Part shown: positions 53,277 to 62,713 of the stretch, in pieces
How positions within the stretch are numbered: the first letter of the stretch is position 1
Layout: each line of letters starts with the position of its first letter
From: Bacillota bacterium
GTDB taxonomy: Bacteria; Bacillota; UBA4882; UBA8346
NCBI GenBank assembly: GCA_023429995.1
Contig: JAEZCE010000041.1
Location: 62,001 to 126,000 of the forward strand
Direction: 5' to 3'
DNA length: 64,000 bases
Position numbers and translations under genes: made by a program
The notes under the pieces: generated by a model
What the model saw: the letters and a program-made list of their open reading frames with translations, nothing else
Databases searched by the model: none
Told to the model about the DNA's origin: nothing

Positions 53277-54412
53277 AATTTCTCCAAAAATTTACATGCG
53301 GTTTTAATAATGCGATTTTGGACTTGTTCGTCCATTCCATAATAAAGTGGCAAACGAACTAAAGTAGCACTGACTTTATCAGTTATATCCATAGGGCCTG
53401 ATACACGTCCGAATTTTTGTCCCGCGGGTGATGAATGCAACGGAATATAATGAAATACACACATTATATTATGTTCTTTCATATATTGAATAAAATCACT
53501 GCGTATTTGCAAATTATCAAATCGTAAATAATACATATGTGCATTATGCTGACAATGTTGTGGCACAAAAGGGGTTTTAATAACCTGTGAAAATTCAGAA
53601 AAGGATTCATGGTATTTATTCCAAATGGTCATTCGCCTTTGATTGATTTTTGTCATTTCTAATAATTGCGGATACAGATATGCGGCATTCATATCACTTG
53701 GCAAATAAGACGAACCCAATTCAACCCAAGTATATTTATCAACCTGTCCGCGAAAAAATCTACTTCTATTTGTACCTTTTTCACGAATGATTTCAGATAA
53801 TTCTACCAATTGTTGCTTATTTATAATCAGCGCTCCTCCTTCTCCACAGGAGATATTTTTCGTTTCGTGAAAAGAATAACAGCCTAAATCAGCGATACCA
53901 CCCAATGGTCTTTCTTTATAATAACTGCCAACAGCTTGGGCGGCATCTTCTACAACTGCCAAATTATGTTTTTCGGCGATTGCGATTATTTCGTCCATTT
54001 CGCACCCAACACCGGCATAATGTACGGGGATAATTGCCCTGGTCTTGTTTGTAATTGCTGCTTCTAGTTTTTTTTCGTCTAGATTCAAGGTATCATCGCG
54101 AATATCAACAAAAACTATTTTTGCTCCGCGTAATGCAAATGAACTAGCCGTTGTAACAAAAGTATAAGACGGGCAAATAACTTCATCACCCGGTTGAATA
54201 TTTAATAATAATGCCGCCATTTCTAATGCAGCCGTACCAGACTGAACTAGTAATGCTTTAGGTGAATTTGCATGCTTTTCTAAAATTTCGTTACAAAGTT
54301 TAGTGTATTTGCCATCACCACTGATATGTTTGGCATCAATAGCATCCTTGATATATTGAAATTCCGTTCCCAAAAAAGGGGCTTCATTAAAATTTATTTT
54401 TGGTTCAATCAT
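53273..54412 (-). CDS. wecE: dTDP-4-amino-4,6-dideoxygalactose transaminase (WecE/RffA-type)
   Basis: 379 residues, full length for WecE. PLP-enzyme pattern: 'LLVQSGTAALEMAALLLNIQ', 'VEDAAQAVGSYY', the Lys in 'CYSFHETKNISCGEGGALII' and 'EKGTNRSRFFRGQVDKYTWV'. The 'FHYIPLHSSPAGQKFG' tail is specific to this group. It would convert dTDP-4-keto-6-deoxyglucose to dTDP-Fuc4N. First gene of the minus-strand operon that runs to about 51.4 kb. Confidence 0.9.
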   Translation of the reverse strand: MIEPKINFNEAPFLGTEFQYIKDAIDAKHISGDGKYTKLCNEILEKHANSPKALLVQSGTAALEMAALLLNIQPGDEVICPSYTFVTTASSFALRGAKIVFVDIRDDTLNLDEKKLEAAITNKTRAIIPVHYAGVGCEMDEIIAIAEKHNLAVVEDAAQAVGSYYKERPLGGIADLGCYSFHETKNISCGEGGALIINKQQLVELSEIIREKGTNRSRFFRGQVDKYTWVELGSSYLPSDMNAAYLYPQLLEMTKINQRRMTIWNKYHESFSEFSQVIKTPFVPQHCQHNAHMYYLRFDNLQIRSDFIQYMKEHNIMCVFHYIPLHSSPAGQKFGRVSGPMDITDKVSATLVRLPLYYGMDEQVQNRIIKTACKFLEKL

Positions 54413-54483
54413 TTTATCTCCATTTCATTAATAAGCCTTAACAATAGCAACTTTATTAACCATAGATGATTCTTTTCTAAATC

Positions 54484-54511
54484 ATTATATAATAAAAACG
54501 GACAAAATCAA
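54484..54511 (-). promoter_or_regulatory. Promoter of the wecE operon
   Basis: On the minus strand: TTGATT, a 16-nt spacer and TATAAT, about 70 nt upstream of the wecE ATG. The other bases of 54413-54733 show no gene. Confidence 0.65.
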
Positions 54512-54733
54512 GACTCTCATCCAGGCTACGTCTTCAACTACGATAATTTCATGTCCAACCCCAGTATACTATTGATTTATTTGCAAAGATATTAGCACCA
54601 TTAAAAGTATAAATAGCAACTCTTATCATGTTACTAAATCGCCTCATAATCTATAAATCTTTAGCTATCAAAAGAATCAAGAATTCTTTAAGATACTATC
54701 AAGGGATAACGTAAAACATCTTTAACTTTGATA

Positions 54734-55663
54734 TTATATCGTTAACTCTTTTTTGCTATATTCTTTGTCAACTATCTCGGGAAAATATCTGTTTATAACA
54801 GCATCATACTCTAACGGATATATTTTTCTAGCCATTTTTAGACTGTGAAGACGATATCCGGTCCTTATGCGTTTGGCATAATCAAAACTCATTTTGGTAG
54901 ACATATGTTCTTTATGAAAGATATGAGTGATATGTACAAATTTTTTGGCTAAATCAACTTTATAAGTCAGTATGGTAAGTATTTCTTCTTCAAAGTACAA
55001 AAAAGTTTCCGGAAAAAGATAAGGATAATACTTAAAGAAATCTGGGGTAAGCATGAAACACGATCCGTGTAATTTCATTTTGATAGAGGTACAAGTTTTA
55101 AGATCGGGATTCTTATGCTTAACCTTTGGTTTTCGCAACTTCTTCAAGAAGTTTAGCTTTCGGATTGTTTGATAAAAAGCCGTCCGCTTGTACATTGTTC
55201 TGATGATGATTCGGCTATAATGCCAATATTGCTTCCGTCGGCTCCTGATTACATTGCGTGCTGCTGGGTTTTGGTCATCGCCGTCGGCCGTAATGATTCG
55301 CGGGCCCAATACACCGACTCCCGGTTCATAGGATTCCATCAGGGTCGTTATCATGCGGGGATCTTCAAATAGGGTGTCATTGTTTACAAGCAATACGAAT
55401 TTACACCCCAGACTCTCCGTGGCATAACGGATGCCCAGATTATTTCCCCGTGCAAAACCTTCATTTTGGTCACTTAACACCAAATGAATCCCATTGCGAT
55501 TTCTATATTTCTTTTCCAATTGCTCTCGTGAATCATTGGTCGACCCGTTATCCACAATAATGATTTCTTTCGCCGGATACTGGTCAACAGGGATACTTTC
55601 GACGCATTCAATCGTATCTATATAATTAAGATAGTTCAGTATAACAATTGCGACTTTTTCCAC
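54734..55663 (-). CDS. Family 2 glycosyltransferase (rhamnosyltransferase-like)
   Basis: 309 residues: 'VAIVILNYLNYIDTIECVES', 'EIIIVDNGSTNDSREQLEKK', 'NEGFARGNNLGIRYA' and 'FVLLVNNDTLFEDP' are typical of WbbL-type rhamnosyltransferases. 'HGSCFMLTPDFF' and 'FLYFEEEILTILTY' follow in the second half. It probably adds a deoxyhexose to a surface polysaccharide. AGGAGG is upstream. Confidence 0.88.
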   Translation of the reverse strand: MEKVAIVILNYLNYIDTIECVESIPVDQYPAKEIIIVDNGSTNDSREQLEKKYRNRNGIHLVLSDQNEGFARGNNLGIRYATESLGCKFVLLVNNDTLFEDPRMITTLMESYEPGVGVLGPRIITADGDDQNPAARNVIRSRRKQYWHYSRIIIRTMYKRTAFYQTIRKLNFLKKLRKPKVKHKNPDLKTCTSIKMKLHGSCFMLTPDFFKYYPYLFPETFLYFEEEILTILTYKVDLAKKFVHITHIFHKEHMSTKMSFDYAKRIRTGYRLHSLKMARKIYPLEYDAVINRYFPEIVDKEYSKKELTI

Positions 55664-56050
55664 GTTTCCTCCTGAGCTACTGAAACTATTACTGGCTTTG
55701 TCCTTTCGACATAGTGTTTCATATTTAGTAGCCTGAATTTAATCCACCCAGCTTCTCCATTTGCAATCTTACGCACTTCAATTTTATATTTTAATGGGTA
55801 AGCTTCATTTATCTGTCCCGGTTTCAAATAAAAACAAGCATTACATTCATCGGTATTGATTGATTATTACTTTAGCGTGGAAAGGGATTTCCAAATGACT
55901 TCCCGGACCTGTCCAACTCCGGTTCATAAATTGATACAATGATTCCCCCCAATATTCGCAATTCCTGATTATTTTTATTCCGGCTTTGATTATAACATAA
56001 TTTGTAGAAATTTGAACCAGCCTTCTCGATACGAGGCGGTTCAATACTTG
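55664..56050 (-). pseudogene. Decayed coding stretch of unknown family
   Basis: Two overlapping frames look coding and join at about 55860: 'RNCEYWGESLYQFMNRSWTG' and 'PGSHLEIPFHAKVIINQY' in one, 'YLKPGQINEAYPLKYKIEVR' and 'RLLNMKHYVERTKPVIVSVA' in the other. Together they read as about 110 residues of a soluble beta-rich protein. No family recognised. 56051-56602 holds no gene; it is A/T-rich, with a TATAAT at 56351. Confidence 0.4.
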
Positions 56051-56602
56051 TCGGGTCTATGTTTTTCAAGAGTCACGCCGGATAGCCGATTCCTGATTCC
56101 CCCAATAATAAATCGAGAGACGTTTTCTTTTTATTGATCATGCATTTTTTATTTTAACTAACAGTCCGAACAATTACTAACATTTATAAACTTCTTACTG
56201 ACATAGATTATGCAGATTAACTTTCTTAATTCCTTATAAGTCACCTTCACGTATAATTGCAAATTGATTACAATTAAGTTAAAATTAAATTAAAACTATG
56301 TTTTTTCATGCTTTTTTCAGTTATTGTTTTCTTAATGAAAACTTAATGAATATAATAAGAACAAAATATAACTGTTACATGATCTGATACATTATTAATG
56401 AATCAACATTCGTATCCTGAAAAGCAAAGACAAATAGTTTAGATCATCACGATTGGGACGAATATGAACAAGAAAAGAGGTGTTCTTTAACAGAATAGAA
56501 AAATGGCCTTAGCAACTAACTGCCAAAAGAAATTCAATCTGCAGTTGGAGAAATGAGCTCCAAATCATACAATATGCGAGACTGGATATAGTGGAGGATT
56601 CC

Positions 56603-57397
56603 ATGAAATTTAAAAAAGTTTGTCTCAACAAAAGCATTAAAGTCGGTTATCGGGAAACATTGAATACTGAAATTGCCGGAATTGCAAGTTCGCTGTTTAA
56701 TGAAAACATTTCTACTAAATTAACTTCTTCTTATAAATTGGAATTTATTAAAGCCAGACATAACTGTAAAACATATATTTTAACCCGTGGAGATGAGGTC
56801 TACTATATAAAAAAGTTTTTTGAACAATCCTTGCGCAAAAAGGTTCTTAACCTTTTTAGAACTACCAAAGCTTTCCGATGTTATGCGATATCTTACAAAT
56901 TGGCAGCGATAAAAATTGCTGTAGCTGAACCCGTTATGTTCCTTACATGTTCAAAACGGATTATCGAAAAAGAGAGTATTTTTATTACCAAAAAAGCGGC
57001 GGGGATTGGTGCAGGCACTTTTCTGCTATCGCAAAATATTCCTTTAGATGAGAAAGAAGAAGCTGTAAAACAATTATTTCGGTTTCTTGGCTATCTGCAT
57101 AAAAAACGTTTTAAACATGGCGATCCATGCTTGCCCAATTACATAATTGATCACCAAAAGGATAACGATATAATTACGTTTATCGATCTTGATCAAGTCC
57201 ACCGGATGCCGTATATGCCCAAATTGCTTGCTTTTCATAGTTTGGCCAAATTAAACGCCTTATGCATTAGTGAATTGAGAAAACCATTGGAAGAGGGATG
57301 GCCGATTTATGTAAAGGCCTTTTTAGAAGGGTTTAATCCCCGGATTGAACTGGATGCGGCAATGCGGTTCATTGAGAGAGACAAGGCAAGAATCTAA
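56603..57397 (+). CDS. Lipopolysaccharide kinase-like protein (InaA/KdkA-type), second copy
   Basis: About 264 residues from the ATG at 56603 (GGAGG 5 nt upstream). 'KTYILTRGDEVYYIKKFFEQ' carries the ATP Lys, 'RFKHGDPCLPNYIID' the catalytic loop with Asp, and 'ITFIDLDQVHRMPYM' the metal Asp. The loop lacks the 'HND.H' form of the copy at 42057-42869, so the substrate may differ. It probably phosphorylates a core sugar. A terminator follows. Confidence 0.75.
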   Translation: MKFKKVCLNKSIKVGYRETLNTEIAGIASSLFNENISTKLTSSYKLEFIKARHNCKTYILTRGDEVYYIKKFFEQSLRKKVLNLFRTTKAFRCYAISYKLAAIKIAVAEPVMFLTCSKRIIEKESIFITKKAAGIGAGTFLLSQNIPLDEKEEAVKQLFRFLGYLHKKRFKHGDPCLPNYIIDHQKDNDIITFIDLDQVHRMPYMPKLLAFHSLAKLNALCISELRKPLEEGWPIYVKAFLEGFNPRIELDAAMRFIERDKARI

Positions 57398-57455
57398 TTT
57401 TTAAAGTTAAAATTCAACAAAAAACGGGCGGTTATAGACTCGCTGAAATTTTGTT

Positions 57456-57497
57456 AGGGATAATGGAGATAATGAATTTCTCCATATCCCTTTTTTA
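57456..57497 (+). terminator. Terminator after the LPS-kinase-like gene
   Basis: GGGATAATGGAGA pairs with TCTCCATATCCC across an AATGAAT-type loop and is followed by six T. The remaining part of 57398-57733 shows no gene. Confidence 0.8.
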
Positions 57498-57733
57498 TTT
57501 TTCTTACGAAGCTGTAAAATATTTACCTCTTTTTTGAGTGCCGGTAATTTTCATCGATATGAAGAAATGAACAAAATTAAAATATGGGATAACTTTCCTT
57601 TTGACCTTTGGGTTGGCTAATAATATAAATCTTTGCTTTTGCTAATAATAACATGAACCCAATTTATCTAGTTTATTAAGGCAAAATCAGGCAGCAATTG
57701 GTTTGATATGTTTCATGTAAATGAGGGGGATAG

Positions 57734-58564
57734 ATGCATCCATATGTTGGAGAGTACATAAAAAGTTTGCCCGACCTCAAAGGAAAAGTGGTATTGGATA
57801 TTCCTTGCGGAGACGGCGAGGCAAGTTATGAATTTTATCAAAAAGGGGCAATTGTAAAAGCATTTGATCTTTATCCGGAGTTTATGAAAACAAAGTCTAT
57901 TGAGGCTAAATTTGCTGATCTTACCAAGGGCATTCCTCTCGAAAATAATAGTGTTGATTATATTCTTTGTGAAGAAGGTATTGAGCATATATCTGACCAA
58001 GTACGGGTATTTCAAGAGTTTAATAGGGTATTAAAGAAAGATGGAGAACTATTAATAACTACTCCCAATGCTTCTCATTTTAGAGCCAGGTTGGCGCGAT
58101 TTTTTTTAGAGTCAGATTCTTTGAAAAAAATGCCGGCTACTGAAATCGATAGTATTTGGTTTGCGGAAGAAAAATCGAATCGGCTATATTTTGGCCATCT
58201 TTTTTTGCTGGGAGTCCAGGACCTACAAACTATTGCTGCAATTACAGGCTTTCAAGTTAGAAGACGTTTAAGGACTGATTTTGGACGAAATTCTTTGTTG
58301 ATAGGTATTGTTCTGTACCCCATATTGGTAGTGATAACGCTTTTGGTGTGGTCAAAATACCGAAAGAAAAACAAGAAAATCGCTGAAAATTTGCGAAAAA
58401 CAGTTTTATGGCAAAGAGTAAAGTTGAATATAGCGCCAACAACACTTTTTTACAAGCATATCTTTTGGATAATGGCTAAAAGACTTGAACAAAATGAAAT
58501 AATCGGGCATCTTAAAATAATTAAAAGGAAAAAATATTCAAATCAGAATCCATACGATTTGTAA
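57734..58564 (+). CDS. SAM-dependent methyltransferase with C-terminal hydrophobic segment
   Basis: 276 residues: 'GKVVLDIPCGDGEASYEFYQ' (SAM loop), 'KFADLTKGIPLENNSVDYIL' and 'CEEGIEHISDQVRVFQEFNR'. A hydrophobic stretch around 195-212 ('NSLLIGIVLYPILVVITLLV') suggests membrane association, and the C-terminus is basic. AGGGGGAT precedes the ATG. Probably acts on a lipid-linked glycan or O-chain end. Confidence 0.82.
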   Translation: MHPYVGEYIKSLPDLKGKVVLDIPCGDGEASYEFYQKGAIVKAFDLYPEFMKTKSIEAKFADLTKGIPLENNSVDYILCEEGIEHISDQVRVFQEFNRVLKKDGELLITTPNASHFRARLARFFLESDSLKKMPATEIDSIWFAEEKSNRLYFGHLFLLGVQDLQTIAAITGFQVRRRLRTDFGRNSLLIGIVLYPILVVITLLVWSKYRKKNKKIAENLRKTVLWQRVKLNIAPTTLFYKHIFWIMAKRLEQNEIIGHLKIIKRKKYSNQNPYDL

Positions 58565-58641
58565 AATTTAGCCAATTACCCGGAGGCTATTTATAAACCT
58601 ATGAGTGGCTTTTCTGATTAATTTAAATGCATCAAATAACC

Positions 58642-59682
58642 TCAAATGACCTGAGAAGTATTCCCCACAATCTTGTCCTGGCCAGTAAATTCTTTAAAAG
58701 CCGTTTCCGTAGCCAGTATTACCTCTTCAACACTAATGTTTTGTATTAAATTTCCTTCCTGCGGTTTGACAGCCCATTCAGGATGTTTGTAGGGACAGAT
58801 AAATTCGTAATCCGTGGGGCCGAGAATCATCACGGATCTTTTTCCCACAGCGGATGCGGCGTGCATTAAACCGGTATCTCCGCCGACCACAACCGAAGAC
58901 AACTTTGCAAGGCCGACCGAGGTGAGAAAATCAGATTGACCGGCCGCGACGGGGAAGCGGGCGGCTACCTCATTTAATTGTTCCCGTTCCGAAGGCCCTC
59001 CTCCAAACAATACTTGCATACCTTGGCTTTTCCAATGTTCCGCCAGAACCACGTAGCGGTCGAGGGGCCAAATCTTGCCGGCAATTCCATCGCCGGTAAA
59101 CGGTTGAACAAAAAGAGTGGGCTTTTCCAAAGACAACCCCCAAGTGGAAAATAAAGTCTTGGCTTTCTCTAAATTTTCCTGAGGGACAATATACTGATTT
59201 TTAATGGGAAAGACCTTTAATCCCCCTTGCTCTAATAGTTTGAGATTTTGGTCGATTTTGTGAATGCCACGGGTTTGTTTGGTGAAGGTATTGGTATAGA
59301 ATAAAGAACGTAGTGATTTTCCCTTTCCAATCGTTCCCCAACGGTGTTTGGCGCCGCTCAGCCGCAATAAAAGGGCATGTTCGGCATGACCGGAATAATC
59401 AACGATCAGTTGATAATTGTTTTTCCGAATTGTTCGATGGAGATCGACGACTAATTTCAATAACTTGGGTAAGCTTTTTGAAGCGAGGATTTTTTTGTCA
59501 ATGGTCAAAACTTGATCAAGTCCGGGAAAACCCTTTAAAACAAACGAATATGAATCTGCAACCAAAAAACTAATTTTGCTATTGGGGAAATTATCCCTAA
59601 GCATATAATAGGCCGGAAGAGTAGAAACAATATCCCCTATGGCGCTTCGGCGTATCATTAAGATATTCTTGATATCTTGCAC
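58642..59682 (-). CDS. Heptosyltransferase (GT9, WaaF/WaaC-type)
   Basis: 346 residues: 'ILMIRRSAIGDIVSTLPAYY' at the N-terminus, 'FVQPFTGDGIAGKIWPLDRY' and 'VVGGDTGLMHAASAVGKRSV' followed by 'MILGPTDYEFICPYKHP', all GT9 motifs. It uses ADP-heptose, made with the help of HldE, to extend the inner core. The start is GTG. A second GT9 domain is fused to the Kdo transferase at 39676-41979. Confidence 0.9.
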   Translation of the reverse strand: MQDIKNILMIRRSAIGDIVSTLPAYYMLRDNFPNSKISFLVADSYSFVLKGFPGLDQVLTIDKKILASKSLPKLLKLVVDLHRTIRKNNYQLIVDYSGHAEHALLLRLSGAKHRWGTIGKGKSLRSLFYTNTFTKQTRGIHKIDQNLKLLEQGGLKVFPIKNQYIVPQENLEKAKTLFSTWGLSLEKPTLFVQPFTGDGIAGKIWPLDRYVVLAEHWKSQGMQVLFGGGPSEREQLNEVAARFPVAAGQSDFLTSVGLAKLSSVVVGGDTGLMHAASAVGKRSVMILGPTDYEFICPYKHPEWAVKPQEGNLIQNISVEEVILATETAFKEFTGQDKIVGNTSQVI

Positions 59683-59753
59683 TAATTTATCACTCTCAAT
59701 TCCTATATAACGTTAATTCTATAAAGAACAAAAAATAATTATCCAATGGGTAT

Positions 59754-59783
59754 ATTATACAGCTCTGAAATTACAACAGTCAA
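59754..59783 (-). promoter_or_regulatory. Promoter of the heptosyltransferase gene
   Basis: On the minus strand: TTGACT, an 18-nt spacer and TATAAT, about 70 nt upstream of the GTG start. The rest of 59683-60041 shows no gene. Confidence 0.65.
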
Positions 59784-60041
59784 GGGATGTTGCAGACTAT
59801 TGGAGAGATAGCAACTAAAATCTTAATAACAAATTTAGTAAGATACAGCTGGATTAGAAAAGACAATCCAGAAAATATGATTTAATGAAAAAGGAAATCA
59901 AAGATTTACCTCGAATAAATTACCAATATTTTAGCAAAGTTACTGGAGGGATAAATAGCCATAGTGCCATTGTGACTTCTTTGAGATAATAGTAGTAATC
60001 GATGTTTTAATCCTTATACTTATAAAAAATGGAGTAGAAAA

Positions 60042-61358
60042 ATGAACGAAATAAAAAACCAATTACTTGAGAAAGTTAAGAATAAAGAAATAACGGTGGG
60101 TGTTATTGGCCTGGGATATGTAGGGTTGCCTTTATTATTGAGCTTTGCTGAATCAAAAATCAGAGTTTTGGGGCTTGATATTGATACCAAAAAAATTAAT
60201 ATGTTGAAAAATGGGAATAGCTATATTAAACACATTAATTATGAGCGGATATCAAAGGTATTTGCGGGAAATAACGCAGAGGTAACAAACGATTTTTCGC
60301 GGGCAAGCGAAGCGGATGCATTAATATTGTGTGTCCCTACTCCGTTAAATCAATACAAGGAACCTGACTTGAGTTTTATAGTTGATACCCTGGAGTCCAT
60401 ATTACCTTACCTGCGAAGAGGACAAATCATTAGTTTGGAGAGTACAACCTATCCGGGAACCACCGATGAGATCCTCAAAAACAGAATTGAATCAAAGGGT
60501 TTTAAGGTTGGGGAAGACATTTTCTTGGTTTTTTCTCCGGAAAGAGAGGACCCGGGGAATAAAAATTTTTCCACCAAAAGCATTCCCAAGGTCATCGGCG
60601 GGACAACCCCGAATTGCTTGGAAATTGGTCAAGCGATTTATAGCCAAGTCATTGAACGGGTGGTTCCCGTTAGTTCCACAAAAGCCGCTGAATTAACTAA
60701 ACTTTTAGAAAATATTTACCGGGCGGTTAATATTGGTCTCGTCAATGAAATGAAAATTGTCGCTGATAAAATGGGTATTGATATTTGGGAAGTTATTGAG
60801 GCTGCATCGACCAAACCTTTTGGATTTACCCCTTTTTATCCTGGTCCGGGCTGGGGAGGGCATTGTATACCGATCGATCCCTTTTATTTAACATGGAAAG
60901 CCAAAGAATATGGAGTCAATACCCGTTTCATTGAACTGGCGGGAGAAATAAACACCCAAATGCCGGAATGGGTTTTGTCAAAGGTTAGCGATGCTTTAAA
61001 TAGGAAGCGAAAGGCGATTAACGGTTCCAAAATACTGGTTCTCGGTATCGCTTATAAGAAAAATGTTGATGATATGAGGGAATCTCCGGCAGTAGAATTA
61101 ATGGAACTGTTACGGAATAAAGGCGCGGATCTTTGTTATTCCGATCCCTTTTTCCCCGTGTTTCCGGAAATGCGGGAATATGAATTCAAATTGAACTCGG
61201 TTGAAATAACACCGGAACTATTATCGAAAATGGATTGTGTAATCATTGCATCAGACCATGACCAGTTTGATTATGAATCAATCCAAAAAAATAGTAATTT
61301 AATTATCGATACAAGATGTCGTTATCGTAAAGCCTACCCGAACGTGGTAAGAGCATAG
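60042..61358 (+). CDS. UDP-N-acetyl-hexosamine 6-dehydrogenase (WbpA/WecC-type)
   Basis: 438 residues, full length. The NAD-binding 'VGVIGLGYVGLPLLLSFAES' is at about 19-38; 'SFIVDTLESILPYLRRGQII' and 'ESTTYPGTTDEIL' follow; the catalytic Cys is in 'GPGWGGHCIPIDPFYLTWKA' and the C-terminal domain has 'VLGIAYKKNVDDMRESPAVE'. It oxidises a UDP-amino sugar to its uronic acid, a precursor of acidic surface polysaccharide. The substrate among UDP-GlcNAc and UDP-ManNAc is not decided. Confidence 0.92.
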   Translation: MNEIKNQLLEKVKNKEITVGVIGLGYVGLPLLLSFAESKIRVLGLDIDTKKINMLKNGNSYIKHINYERISKVFAGNNAEVTNDFSRASEADALILCVPTPLNQYKEPDLSFIVDTLESILPYLRRGQIISLESTTYPGTTDEILKNRIESKGFKVGEDIFLVFSPEREDPGNKNFSTKSIPKVIGGTTPNCLEIGQAIYSQVIERVVPVSSTKAAELTKLLENIYRAVNIGLVNEMKIVADKMGIDIWEVIEAASTKPFGFTPFYPGPGWGGHCIPIDPFYLTWKAKEYGVNTRFIELAGEINTQMPEWVLSKVSDALNRKRKAINGSKILVLGIAYKKNVDDMRESPAVELMELLRNKGADLCYSDPFFPVFPEMREYEFKLNSVEITPELLSKMDCVIIASDHDQFDYESIQKNSNLIIDTRCRYRKAYPNVVRA

Positions 61359-61411
61359 AAGTTGTTCATAACTGATATTTATATGTATTCACTAAGGGAG
61401 AGATAAGCGTT

Positions 61412-62713
61412 TTGGTTGATCACTGTGATGACTTAGGTTTGGTTTTCGCGGGCAAAAAAATACTGATATTAGCTCCTCATCAGGATGATGAGGCTTTGAT
61501 GTGTTCGGGAATTATCGAACATGCGAAAACAAACGACGCTGATGTGAAGGTGTGTGTCGTCACAAATGGCGATAAAAAAGGCCGGAAAATCGGCCTGATC
61601 CGTATTAGGGAAACGATTAAAGCCATGAATTATTTGGGTTTAAAAGCTGACAGCATTGTTTTTATGGGCTATGGAAATACTTCCAAAATTACTAGCGCCT
61701 CCTTTATGAACAGGTTATATTATGCTGAGACAGATACTACGGTGATTCCATCCTATGTTGGAACTGAAACATACAGCATTCCCGAGGTGCCGGAATATCA
61801 TTACCGGAAATACGGTACTCATGGTGTTTACAATCGGGAGACCTTCCGGCAGGATCTGAAATCGATTATTGATGAATATAAGCCGGATCAAATTTATGTT
61901 ACTTCGCTTTACGATACCCATCCCGATCATTCGAACCTTTATAAATTTACGGTGGAATCAATTATAAGCATTAAACGCATTCAGCCTGAATTTTCTCCCG
62001 TTATGTATGAATATCTCATTCATGCTGATGAGGAAGATACTTTTTGGCCGGTACGCGAGAGAAAAAATAGAGTGTTGGCTTCATTTTCAAAACCACTTAC
62101 TTTGGAAACCAATACTTTGTTAGATTGGGAAAAAAGAGAAGTTTTTACTGTGCCCCCTAGTATGCAAAGTGTATGGCGATTTAAAAATAAGAAACATAAA
62201 ATCATCAGTAAATACCGCAGTCAGCGACCATGGCGCGGTAATAATTATTTGTATTCTTATGTAAAGAACGATGAATTTTTTTGGAAAAAGGACTTCGCCA
62301 ATATTGCTTTTTTAGCCAATGTCAGTGTTTCTTCGGAAAATACGTCAACCGGCCAGCTCGGAATCAAGGCTGCTGACGGAATAGCCGATGGATATCCGCG
62401 GTTTCCGGATAACGAATGGGCGAGCATGGGGGAAACGGCGGGTGCATGGATTCAGTTAAGCTGGCCTGGTGACCATAAAATCAATAAGATCGTTCTTTAT
62501 GACCGGCCTAATTTAATGGATAATATTATCGGCGCCACGCTTACTTTTAGTGACGGCAGTTGGATCAAGGTCAGTTCATTACCCAATAATGGAAGCGGCT
62601 ATCAGATAAATTTTGAAGTTAAAACGGTAAATTGGGTTAAATTAACGATTGATGAAGCTGTGGGGAAAAATATCGGATTAAGCGAATTTGAGGTTTACGA
62701 GGAGAAATCATGA
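61412..62713 (+). CDS. PIG-L deacetylase fused to a discoidin-like domain
   Basis: 433 residues. The N-terminal PIG-L domain has the zinc motif 'ILAPHQDDEALMCSG' and the second metal His in 'YDTHPDHSNLYKF'. The last 130 residues ('NIAFLANVSVSSENTSTGQL', 'EWASMGETAGAWIQLSW', 'INKIVLYDRPNLMDNIIGAT') are a coagulation-factor 5/8-type carbohydrate-binding sandwich. It likely removes an N-acetyl group from a glycan sugar. The start is TTG with GGGAGAGA upstream. It overlaps the following GT4 gene by 4 nt. Confidence 0.88.
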   Translation: MVDHCDDLGLVFAGKKILILAPHQDDEALMCSGIIEHAKTNDADVKVCVVTNGDKKGRKIGLIRIRETIKAMNYLGLKADSIVFMGYGNTSKITSASFMNRLYYAETDTTVIPSYVGTETYSIPEVPEYHYRKYGTHGVYNRETFRQDLKSIIDEYKPDQIYVTSLYDTHPDHSNLYKFTVESIISIKRIQPEFSPVMYEYLIHADEEDTFWPVRERKNRVLASFSKPLTLETNTLLDWEKREVFTVPPSMQSVWRFKNKKHKIISKYRSQRPWRGNNYLYSYVKNDEFFWKKDFANIAFLANVSVSSENTSTGQLGIKAADGIADGYPRFPDNEWASMGETAGAWIQLSWPGDHKINKIVLYDRPNLMDNIIGATLTFSDGSWIKVSSLPNNGSGYQINFEVKTVNWVKLTIDEAVGKNIGLSEFEVYEEKS

